Shown: piece by piece, positions 36,952 through 44,495 of the stretch | Layout of the letters: every line of letters begins with the position of its first letter | Position numbering within the stretch: position 1 is the stretch's first letter | Source: Bradyrhizobium liaoningense | Lineage (GTDB): Bacteria > Pseudomonadota > Alphaproteobacteria > Rhizobiales > Xanthobacteraceae | Assembly (NCBI RefSeq): GCF_018130785.1 | Contig: NZ_JAFCJT010000001.1 | Location: 806,001-870,000 of the forward strand | Length of the DNA stretch: 64,000 nucleotides | Direction: 5' to 3' | Made by a program: the position numbers and the translations under genes | Notes under the pieces: model-generated | The model's database searches: none | Told to the model about the DNA's origin: nothing | The model's input: the letters and a program-made list of their open reading frames with translations, nothing else

Positions 36952-37332
36952 GAGTCCTCTTGATTCCGCGCGTCGCTCGCGGACACAACTGCGACGATTG
37001 GTCCGCCGAGGTGACCCGCCGATCCAATTGTTTGTCTACTGGCATCTCGCATACCATTCGCCAACCAAGAACGACTGCACAATTGAAGATGCAAAGGGGA
37101 CAGGACCGTTCGAGTGCGCGGCACGCTTGCTACGATCCTCGCCGCGCGCTCCTTGGCCGAGCCTTAGCCGAAAGGAGCGGATGCCGCGCAACGTCCCTGC
37201 TCATAGAGTTTCGTTTGCGACTGCCACGGGAGATCGACCACCAAAGGTGACCCCGGGCAGGTGAATCGAGATGGGCTGACGCAAGCCGACAAAGAGCGGC
37301 TGCGTTCGAGATTCGACAGGGAGAGAAGCAAG
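36952..37332. other. Upstream region of second tct operon
   Basis: 381 bases without a supported gene; presumably promoter and leader of tctC (system 2). I found no copy of the 17-bp palindrome in it. Confidence 0.5.
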
Positions 37333-38340
37333 ATGAAGCCATTCGTTCTGAGTGTCGCCTTGGCGGCAATCGCGATGTCGTGCGCGGGCAGCACCGCAAG
37401 CGTTGCGGCCTGGGAGCCGGTCCGTCCGGTCGAGTTCATCGTGCCCGCGGGCACCGGCGGCGGCGCCGACCAGATGGCGCGCACGATCCAGGGCATCGTC
37501 ACCAAGCACAATCTGATGAAACAGCCGCTGGTCGTCATCAACAAGGCCGGCGGCGCGGGCGGCGAAGGCTTCCTCGACGTGAAGACGTCGACGAACAACC
37601 CCCACAAGATCATCATCACGCTGTCGAACCTGTTCACGACGCCGCTGGCGACGGGAATTCCCTTCAACTGGAAGGACCTGACCCCGGTCGCAATGCTGGC
37701 GCTCGACGAGTTCGTGCTCTGGGTCAACGCCGAGAAGCCTTACCAAAGCGTCAAGGACTATGTCGACGCCACGAAGAAGGCCCCGAGCGGCTCGTTCAAG
37801 ATGGGCGGCACCGGCTCGAAGCAGGAAGACCAGATCATCACGGTCGGCATCGAGAAGGCGATCGAAGCGAAGTTCACCTACATCCCCTACAAGGGCGGCG
37901 GCGAAGTCGCGGTCCAGCTCGTCGGCAATCACGTCGATTCAACCGTCAACAATCCGATCGAGGCGGTGGCGCAATGGCGCGGCGGCAAAGTCCGTCCGCT
38001 CTGTGTCTTCGACGCCCAGCCGATGGCCTATGACGAGCCGATCGCCGACGGCAAGGCCTGGAAGGATATTCCGACCTGCAAGTCGCAGGGGCTTGCGATG
38101 GAATATCTCATGCTGCGCGGCATCTTCATGTCGCCCAAGGCCACCAAGGACCAGATCGAATATTACGTCGAGCTGTTCAAGAAGGTCCGCGCCACGCCGG
38201 AATGGCAGGACTTCATGAAGAGCGGCGCCTTCAACACGACGTTCCTTGCCGGAGCCGACTACGCCAAGTGGATCGAGGCGGAGGAGAAGCGCCACGAGGG
38301 CCTGATGAAGGAAGCCGGCTTCCTCGCTTCGGGGAACTGA
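37333..38340 (+). CDS. tctC: Tripartite tricarboxylate transporter, periplasmic binding protein TctC (system 2)
   Basis: A 335-residue secreted binding protein. Signal peptide MKPFVLSVALAAIAMSCAG..., mature part with FIVPAGTGGGADQMARTIQ (ligand loop) and YIPYKGGGEVAVQLVGNHVDST. The start at 37333 puts the signal sequence at the N-terminus with GGGAGAG before it; the frame is open from 37261. First gene of tctC-tctB-tctA. It differs clearly from system 1 (GTGGGADQ versus PGGGWDQT), so the ligand probably differs. Confidence 0.88.
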   Translation: MKPFVLSVALAAIAMSCAGSTASVAAWEPVRPVEFIVPAGTGGGADQMARTIQGIVTKHNLMKQPLVVINKAGGAGGEGFLDVKTSTNNPHKIIITLSNLFTTPLATGIPFNWKDLTPVAMLALDEFVLWVNAEKPYQSVKDYVDATKKAPSGSFKMGGTGSKQEDQIITVGIEKAIEAKFTYIPYKGGGEVAVQLVGNHVDSTVNNPIEAVAQWRGGKVRPLCVFDAQPMAYDEPIADGKAWKDIPTCKSQGLAMEYLMLRGIFMSPKATKDQIEYYVELFKKVRATPEWQDFMKSGAFNTTFLAGADYAKWIEAEEKRHEGLMKEAGFLASGN

Positions 38341-38428
38341 GCCCGCGACATCGGTGACGGCCGAGGACGCTCGTCGTCCTCCCGTTTGCCGCGACCGCAC
38401 ACGACTTGCGATTCCGCCTGGAGGTCCC

Positions 38429-38926
38429 ATGACTGAACGATCCGGCTCCGACTCTGGCCCGGCACACAAGACGCTGGAAATCGGCATGGCGCTGCTGATC
38501 GGCGCGTTCGGCCTGGTCGTGATCTTCGGCAGCATCAAGGCTGGCATCAACTGGGGCGCGGAGGGTCCGCGTGCCGGCTTCTTCCCCTTCTATGTCGGCG
38601 CCGCCATCGTCGGCGCGAGCGCCATCAACCTGTGGAGCGCGCAGCGCGACGATGACGGCCGGCTGTTCGCGGAATGGGGACAGCTTCGCCAGGTCATGAG
38701 CGTCGTGGTGCCGACCGCGATCTATGTCGGTTCGATGCCGTTTATCGGCCTCTACGTGGCCTCGATGGTGTTCATCGCCTGGTTCATGCGCTGGCTCGGC
38801 GGCTATCGCTGGCTGACGGTCGCCGCCGTGGCGATCGGCATGCCGGTCGTGACCTATCTCGTTTTCGAACGCTGGTTCCTGGTCCCGCTTCCCAAGGGGC
38901 CGCTCGAGGAATGGCTCGGCTTGTGA
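38429..38926 (+). CDS. tctB: Tripartite tricarboxylate transporter, small permease TctB (system 2)
   Basis: A 165-residue membrane protein with four hydrophobic segments (about 18-36, 50-66, 90-108, 115-145). GGAGG precedes the ATG at 38429; the frame open from 38354 gives no family sequence. It begins 88 bases after tctC and ends 42 bases before tctA. Confidence 0.83.
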   Translation: MTERSGSDSGPAHKTLEIGMALLIGAFGLVVIFGSIKAGINWGAEGPRAGFFPFYVGAAIVGASAINLWSAQRDDDGRLFAEWGQLRQVMSVVVPTAIYVGSMPFIGLYVASMVFIAWFMRWLGGYRWLTVAAVAIGMPVVTYLVFERWFLVPLPKGPLEEWLGL

Positions 38927-38968
38927 GAGCTGCGCATTCAGTCAATTGCTGCTGCAGGACGAATTGAT

Positions 38969-40468
38969 ATGGAAGAGTTGGCCAATCTGTTTCACGGCTT
39001 CGCGGTCGCCCTCCAGCCCTACAACATCATGCTGATGATCATCGGCATCACGCTCGGGGTCATCATCGGCGTGCTGCCGGGATTAGGTGGCGCCAACGGC
39101 GTCGCGATCCTGCTTCCCCTCACCTTCAGCATGCCGCCGACATCGGCGATCATCATGCTGTCCTGCATCTATTGGGGCGCGCTGTTCGGCGGCGCCATCA
39201 CCTCGATCCTGTTCAACATCCCCGGCGAGCCATGGTCGGTGGCGACCACTTTCGACGGCTACCCGATGGCGCAACAGGGCAAGCCCGGCGAAGCGCTGAC
39301 GGCCGCCTTCACCTCCTCCTTCGTCGGCGCGCTGTTCGCCGTCATCATGATCACGCTGGTCGCGCCGCTGGTTGCGGGCTTTGCGCTGCGATTTGGTCCG
39401 GCGGAGAAGTTCGCGGTGTACTTCCTCGCCTTCTGCAGCTTCGTGGGCCTCAGCAAGGAGCCGCCGTTCAAGACCATCGCGGCGATGATGATCGGGTTTG
39501 CGCTTGCCGCGGTCGGCCTCGATTCGATCACGGGACAATTGCGGCTGACCTTCGGCGTCACCGAGCTGCTGAACGGGTTCGACTTCCTGATCGCCGTGAT
39601 CGGCCTGTTCGGGATCGGCGAGATCCTGCTGACCATGGAGGAAGGGCTGGCGTTCCGCGGCGGCAATGCCAGCATCAACCTTCGCGTCGTGCTCCAGACC
39701 TGGCGGGAGCTGCCCGCCTACTGGATGACCTCGCTGCGCTCCTGCCTGATCGGGTGCTGGATGGGCGTCACGCCCGCCGGCGCGACGCCGGCCTCCTTCA
39801 TGAGCTACGGCATCGCCAAGCGGCTGGCGCGGCGCGGCAACAATTTTGGCAAGGGCGAGATCGAAGGCGTGATCGCGCCGGAGACGGCCGCGCATGCCGC
39901 CGGCACCTCGGCGCTGCTGCCGATGCTGTCGCTCGGCGTGCCGGGCTCGCCGACCGCCGCCGTCCTGCTCGGCGGACTATTGATCTGGGGCCTCCAGCCC
40001 GGGCCGATGCTATTCGTCGAGCAGAAGGAGTTCGTCTGGGGCCTGATCGCCTCGATGTATCTCGGCAATATCGCCGGCCTCATCGTCGTGCTCACCTGCG
40101 TGCCGGTCTTCGCCGCGATCCTGCGCGTGCCGTTCGGCATCATCGCGCCGCTCATCCTGGTACTCTGCGCGATCGGCGCCTATTCGGTGCACAACAGCAC
40201 CTTCGACGTGATGCTGATGCTGGTGTTCGGCGTGCTCGGCTATCTCCTGAAGAAGTGCAACTACCCGCTCGCGCCGCTCGTGCTCGCCATCGTGCTCGGC
40301 GACAAGGCGGAGGAAGCCTTCCGGCAATCGCTGCTGGGATCGCAGGGTTCGCTCGGCGTGTTCTTCTCCAACGGCCTCGTCAGCACGATCATGGCGCTCG
40401 GTCTCGTCGCGCTGTTCTGGTCCGCGATTCAGGAAGGCTACAGCCGGCTGCGCACGTCGATGGCGTAA
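38969..40468 (+). CDS. tctA: Tripartite tricarboxylate transporter, large permease TctA (system 2)
   Basis: A 499-residue membrane protein with GVIIGVLPGLGGANGVAILLPL (about residue 30), YWGALFGGAITSILFNIPGEPWS and about 11-12 membrane segments. Completes system 2. Close to the oxalate carriers, but the following intergenic region has its own regulatory sites, so cotranscription with them is unlikely. Confidence 0.92.
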   Translation: MEELANLFHGFAVALQPYNIMLMIIGITLGVIIGVLPGLGGANGVAILLPLTFSMPPTSAIIMLSCIYWGALFGGAITSILFNIPGEPWSVATTFDGYPMAQQGKPGEALTAAFTSSFVGALFAVIMITLVAPLVAGFALRFGPAEKFAVYFLAFCSFVGLSKEPPFKTIAAMMIGFALAAVGLDSITGQLRLTFGVTELLNGFDFLIAVIGLFGIGEILLTMEEGLAFRGGNASINLRVVLQTWRELPAYWMTSLRSCLIGCWMGVTPAGATPASFMSYGIAKRLARRGNNFGKGEIEGVIAPETAAHAAGTSALLPMLSLGVPGSPTAAVLLGGLLIWGLQPGPMLFVEQKEFVWGLIASMYLGNIAGLIVVLTCVPVFAAILRVPFGIIAPLILVLCAIGAYSVHNSTFDVMLMLVFGVLGYLLKKCNYPLAPLVLAIVLGDKAEEAFRQSLLGSQGSLGVFFSNGLVSTIMALGLVALFWSAIQEGYSRLRTSMA

Positions 40469-40526
40469 CGCGTCCTGCGTCAGGCTGCCGCAAGAGTCGC
40501 GTCAAATCCGCCGCACCCCGGACTTC

Positions 40527-40543
40527 TGGAATAAAGAATTCCA
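40527..40543. promoter_or_regulatory. GntR operator-like palindrome, distal site before OFA carrier 1
   Basis: TGGAAT-AAAGA-ATTCCA, perfect arms (extended by flanking C/G) and the same 5-base spacer as the other sites. It is 346 bases before the start at 40890. No TTG hexamer at the usual distance, so it may be an auxiliary site or chance. Confidence 0.45.
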
Positions 40544-40819
40544 GGAATCGGCAGTCATCTGACGGCCGCGCATCGATGCGAAAGGACTGGGCACGTCGAC
40601 GTGCGCAAGTGGGAAGCCGGCGGTGAATCGCTTCCCAAAGCTTGTTTTGCGGCTTCCCGCAACAGGCAAGAATTCTCGCGAAATCAATGAATTGAGCAGG
40701 CACGATCGCTGCTGCCGCTGTCGCGCGGCTGCGATGGGGCTTTACAATTTGCTGGCCGAAGCGCATGTGGAGTGATCCCGCGATATTTCGCCGCACCCTC
40801 CAGTCCCTCGGTTGAATCT

Positions 40820-40836
40820 TGGCATAATGAATACCA
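40820..40836. promoter_or_regulatory. GntR operator-like palindrome before OFA carrier 1
   Basis: TGGCAT-AATGA-ATACCA, 53 bases before the start codon. TTGAAT begins 8 bases before it, matching the promoter geometry at the gntR site. Confidence 0.68.
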
Positions 40837-40889
40837 AGATGCGGGACAGCGCACGCATAAAAATGACGGCGCCTTCGGGAGGGTTTTTA

Positions 40890-42179
40890 ATGACGGACAT
40901 GGTGCAGTCAACAGTGGCCCCTAGTGCCGCGCGCGTCAGCGATGCCTATCGCTGGACGCAGTTGGCGATTGGCGTCGCCGCGATGGTAATGATCGCCAAC
41001 TATCAATACGGCTGGACGTTCTTCGTCCCCGACATCCAGAAGAAGTTCGGCTGGGATCGCGCGTCGATCCAATGGGCCTTTACGTTGTTCGTGCTGTTCG
41101 AGACCTGGCTCGTGCCGGTCGAAGGATGGTTCGTCGACAAATACGGTCCGCGCATCGTCGTGCTGGTCGGCGGCGTACTCTGCGCCCTCGGCTGGGTGAT
41201 CAACGCGCAGGCGACCACGCTCAACGGCTACTATCTCGGCATGATCATCGCAGGCATCGGCGCCGGTGGCGTCTACGGCACCTGCGTCGGCAATGCGCTG
41301 AAATGGTTTCCGGACAAGCGCGGTCTTGCCGCAGGCATCACGGCCGCGGGCTTCGGTGCCGGCTCTGCCCTCACCGTCGCGCCGATCCAGGCCATGATCA
41401 AGGACAGTGGTTTCCAGACCACCTTCCTCTATTTCGGCCTCGGACAAGGCATCATCATCTGCATCCTCGCCTTCTTCCTGCTCGCGCCGAAAGCAGGCCA
41501 GGTGCCGGCCGTGGTGGCGAACGCCGCGCTGGTGCAGACACGTCGCAACTACCAGCCGACCGAGGTGCTGCGTCAGCCGATCTTCTGGCTGATGTACTTC
41601 ATGTTCGTGATCGTGGGCGCCGGCGGCCTGATGGTGACGGCCAACCTCAAGCCGATCGCAGTCGACTGGAAGGTCGACAGCGTGCCGGTGACGCTGATGG
41701 CGGTGACGATGACGGCGGTGACCTTCGCGGCCACGATCGACCGCGTGCTCAACGGCCTGACGCGTCCGTTCTTCGGCTGGATCTCCGACATGATCGGCCG
41801 CGAGAACACGATGTTCATCGCCTTCGGCATGGAAGGCGTCGGCATCTGGATGCTCTACCTCTGGGGCCACGACCCGGTCTGGTTCGTGCTGCTCTCGGGC
41901 TTCGTGTTCTTCGCCTGGGGTGAGATCTACTCGCTGTTCCCCTCGACCTGCACCGACACGTTCGGCGCCAAGTTCGCGACCACCAATGCCGGCCTGCTCT
42001 ACACCGCGAAGGGCACGGCGGCGCTGCTGGTGCCGATCGCCAACTACATGCAGCAGTCGTCGGGCACCTGGGACAGCGTGTTCATCATCGCGGCCGGCGC
42101 CAACATCCTGGCCTCGGCGCTGGCGATCGCGGTGCTCAAGCCGTGGCGCAAGGTCGTGGTCGCAAAATCGACCGCCTGA
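40890..42179 (+). CDS. OFA-family MFS transporter 1 (oxalate/formate antiporter type)
   Basis: A 429-residue, 12-helix carrier. Features shared with OxlT-like proteins: ANYQYGWTFFVPDIQKKFGWDRASIQWAFTLFVLFETW in the first helices, VDKYGPR loop, GIGAGGVYGTCVGNALKWFPDKRGLAAG, GEIYSLFPSTCTDTFG. The start at 40890 (MTDMVQST) has GGGAGGG before it; the frame open from 40812 would run through the operator. It probably exchanges oxalate for formate or imports oxalate at the inner membrane; exact substrate is not provable from sequence. Confidence 0.88.
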   Translation: MTDMVQSTVAPSAARVSDAYRWTQLAIGVAAMVMIANYQYGWTFFVPDIQKKFGWDRASIQWAFTLFVLFETWLVPVEGWFVDKYGPRIVVLVGGVLCALGWVINAQATTLNGYYLGMIIAGIGAGGVYGTCVGNALKWFPDKRGLAAGITAAGFGAGSALTVAPIQAMIKDSGFQTTFLYFGLGQGIIICILAFFLLAPKAGQVPAVVANAALVQTRRNYQPTEVLRQPIFWLMYFMFVIVGAGGLMVTANLKPIAVDWKVDSVPVTLMAVTMTAVTFAATIDRVLNGLTRPFFGWISDMIGRENTMFIAFGMEGVGIWMLYLWGHDPVWFVLLSGFVFFAWGEIYSLFPSTCTDTFGAKFATTNAGLLYTAKGTAALLVPIANYMQQSSGTWDSVFIIAAGANILASALAIAVLKPWRKVVVAKSTA

Positions 42180-42208
42180 CGCGCTTCACTTCAACTCGTT
42201 CAAGCGGC

Positions 42209-42242
42209 GACGCCCGGCCTCACGGCCGGGCGTTTTCGTTTT
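42209..42242 (+). terminator. Rho-independent terminator after OFA carrier 1
   Basis: ACGCCCGGCC-TCAC-GGCCGGGCGT then TTTCGTTTT. Confidence 0.9.
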
Positions 42243-42323
42243 GCGCGAAGTTTTCGCGATCGCCACCAGCTCGATGGAACCGCGCATTTTTGTCGCAGTC
42301 GGCCCGAGATAGGGCTTGCTTTC

Positions 42324-42340
42324 TGGGATATGGTATACCA
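42324..42340. promoter_or_regulatory. GntR operator-like palindrome before OFA carrier 2
   Basis: TGGGAT-ATGGT-ATACCA, containing the perfect 10-base palindrome TGGTATACCA. TTGCTT starts 8 bases before. The start codon is 98 bases downstream. Confidence 0.66.
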
Positions 42341-42438
42341 AGCTCCGCGCCGCGCTTGCGACGATAAGCCACAATATTTGCGACATCAGGTCATCTTGCA
42401 ACCGGTGTCGACCAGACAAGCGCGTTGGGAGGTTCTTG

Positions 42439-43761
42439 ATGATTTCCAGCACGGATGGCGCCGTCACAGCCGCGCCTCTTCGCACAGGTTTCCGTTGGCT
42501 CCAGCTCGTGATGGGCATCGTCTGCATGGCGATGATTGCCAACCTGCAATACGGCTGGACGCTGTTCGTCGATCCGATCGATCACGAGTACCATTGGGGT
42601 CGCGCCGCGATCCAGCTCGCCTTCACCATCTTCGTCGTCACCGAGACCTGGCTGGTGCCGGTCGAGGCGTGGTTCGTCGACAAATACGGCCCGCGCATCG
42701 TCATCATGTTCGGCGGCGTGATGATCGCGCTCTCCTGGATCCTCAATTCCTACGCCAACTCGCTTGCCCTGCTCTACACGGCCGCCGTGGTCGGCGGCAT
42801 GGGCGCAGGCGCAGTGTACGGCACCTGCGTCGGCAACGCGCTGAAATGGTTTCCTGACCGCCGCGGCCTCGCCGCCGGTGCGACTGCCGCCGGTTTCGGC
42901 GCCGGCGCTGCGCTCACCATCGTGCCGATCGCGACCATGATCGCATCGAGCGGCTATCAGCACGCGTTCCTCATCTTCGGCATCGGCCAGGGCGTGATCG
43001 TGTTCGTGCTCGCCTTCTTCATCCAGCCGCCGCGGATCTCGATTCCGCCGAAGAAGAAGCAGCTCAACCTGCCGCAGACCAAGATCGACTTCACCCCGCC
43101 GCAGGTGCTGCGCGCCCCCATTTTCTGGGTGATGTATCTCGTCTTCGTGATGGTCGCTTCCGGCGGCCTGATGACCGCGGCGCAGATCGCCCCGATCGCG
43201 CACGACTTCAAGATCGCCGACACGCCGGTCACGCTCGCCGGCTTCCAGATGGCGGCCTTGACCTTCGCGATCTCGCTCGACCGCATCTTCGACGGCTTCG
43301 GCCGCCCGTTCTTCGGCTTCGTGTCCGATACGATCGGCCGCGAGCACACCATGTTCATCGCCTTCGGCACCGCCGCGCTGATGCTGCTGACACTGTCGGC
43401 CTACGGCCACATTCCGATCGTGTTCGTGCTGGCGACCGCGGTTTACTTCGGCGTGTTCGGCGAGATCTACTCGCTGTTCCCGGCGACCTGCGGCGACACC
43501 TTCGGCTCGAAGTTCGCGACCACCAACAACGGCATGCTCTACACCGCGAAGGGCACGGCCTCCCTGCTCGTCCCGCTCGCCAGCGTGATCTCCGCGGCCT
43601 ATGGCTGGAAGGCCGTGTTCGTGGTGGCGGTGGCGCTCAACGCAACGGCGGCGCTGATGGCGCTGTTCGTGATCAAGCCGCTGCGGCGCTCCTTCATCCT
43701 CGGCAAGGAAGCCGAGAGCGAGAGCACGGCCACGACCAACGCAAAGACCGAGACGGCGTAA
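42439..43761 (+). CDS. OFA-family MFS transporter 2 (oxalate/formate antiporter type)
   Basis: A 440-residue, 12-helix carrier paralogous to transporter 1: ANLQYGWTLFVDPIDHEYHWGRAAIQLAFTIFVVTETW, the same GAVYGTCVGNALKWFPDRRGLAAG, and GEIYSLFPATCGDTFGSKFATTN. It differs most in the central loop (PKKKQLNLPQTKID) and in a charged C-tail. Own operator and terminator, so transcribed apart from transporter 1. The ATG at 42439 has GGGAGG before it. Confidence 0.88.
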   Translation: MISSTDGAVTAAPLRTGFRWLQLVMGIVCMAMIANLQYGWTLFVDPIDHEYHWGRAAIQLAFTIFVVTETWLVPVEAWFVDKYGPRIVIMFGGVMIALSWILNSYANSLALLYTAAVVGGMGAGAVYGTCVGNALKWFPDRRGLAAGATAAGFGAGAALTIVPIATMIASSGYQHAFLIFGIGQGVIVFVLAFFIQPPRISIPPKKKQLNLPQTKIDFTPPQVLRAPIFWVMYLVFVMVASGGLMTAAQIAPIAHDFKIADTPVTLAGFQMAALTFAISLDRIFDGFGRPFFGFVSDTIGREHTMFIAFGTAALMLLTLSAYGHIPIVFVLATAVYFGVFGEIYSLFPATCGDTFGSKFATTNNGMLYTAKGTASLLVPLASVISAAYGWKAVFVVAVALNATAALMALFVIKPLRRSFILGKEAESESTATTNAKTETA

Positions 43762-43788
43762 GCCGCCACACGCCAACACGACGGTCGG

Positions 43789-43817
43789 AAAGGGGCGCAG
43801 CGATGCGCCCCTTTTTC
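43789..43817 (+). terminator. Rho-independent terminator after OFA carrier 2
   Basis: AAAGGGGCGCA-GCGA-TGCGCCCCTTT followed by TTCTTTT. Confidence 0.9.
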
Positions 43818-43891
43818 TTTTGCCGCGACCACAAACGTCAGTATCGCTGTCGCAAGATTTTTCGGATCAGCCAAATCCAGCGCTTGACGAT

Positions 43892-43908
43892 TGGCATTAT
43901 GTATACCA
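43892..43908. promoter_or_regulatory. GntR operator-like palindrome before the CBS-pair gene
   Basis: TGGCAT-TATGT-ATACCA, 33 bases before the start codon. TTGACG starts 8 bases before it. Confidence 0.66.
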
Positions 43909-43941
43909 CACTTCCCTCATCGTTCACCCAGGGAGGTTGCC

Positions 43942-44370
43942 ATGCTGGTCGGAGACATTCTGCGCAAGAAGACGCCGCGCGTTGTCACGGTGCGAATGAA
44001 CGAAACGGTGGGTATCGCCGCCAAGCTGATGCGCGCGAACAACATCAGCGCGCTGGTGGTCAAGGACGTGGTCCGCTCGGAAGGAAACACCGCGGTCGGC
44101 ATGTTCACCGAGCGCGACGTGGTGCGCGCGGTCGCCGAGCACGGCGCCAACGCCATCAACGTGAAAGTCTCGCAGCTCGTCTCGGTGCAGCAGCTCGTGT
44201 CCTGCACGTCGAGCGACACGATCGAGCACGTGCGGCACTTGATGAACCGTCATCACATCCGCCATCTGCCCGTGATCGACGATTACAGCCTCGTCTCCGT
44301 CATCAGCATGCGCGACATCGCCGCTGCCGTTGACGAAGCGATCAACGGCGCGCCGCAAGCGGCCGCCTAG
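43942..44370 (+). CDS. CBS-domain-pair protein
   Basis: A 142-residue protein made of two CBS motifs (about 10-65 and 75-130; e.g. VGIAAKLMRANNISALVVKD and HVRHLMNRHHIRHLPVIDD), which normally bind an adenosine ligand (AMP, ATP, SAM or NADH). No catalytic domain. GGGAGG before the ATG at 43942. It lies between OFA carrier 2 and the PanE-family gene and has its own copy of the operator, so it appears to be part of the oxalate/formate regulon, perhaps sensing energy or NADH. That role is inferred. Confidence 0.88.
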   Translation: MLVGDILRKKTPRVVTVRMNETVGIAAKLMRANNISALVVKDVVRSEGNTAVGMFTERDVVRAVAEHGANAINVKVSQLVSVQQLVSCTSSDTIEHVRHLMNRHHIRHLPVIDDYSLVSVISMRDIAAAVDEAINGAPQAAA

Positions 44371-44425
44371 ACTAAAGCGCATCGCGCCTTAGAGCGTCAC
44401 GACCCTTCCCCTGCGACTACCGGCC

Positions 44426-44449
44426 CCGGCTCGGATGCTTCCGAGCCGG
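44426..44449. other. Hairpin between the CBS gene and the PanE-family gene
   Basis: CCGGCTCGG-ATGCTT-CCGAGCCGG, perfect 9-bp arms, 56 bases past the CBS stop and 47 before the next start. No T-run follows directly, so it may be a weak terminator or an mRNA structure. Confidence 0.6.
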
Positions 44450-44495
44450 ACCGGATCTTTCGTCCCAAAATCCGGTCTCTGCTCGCGAGGATTTC

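Larger units (their letters stand above)
40469..40889. other. Intergenic region upstream of OFA carrier 1, two operator-like sites
   Basis: 421 bases without a supported gene. It contains the palindromes at 40527-40543 and 40820-40836. Otherwise no repeat or hairpin terminator for tctA was obvious. Confidence 0.6.
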
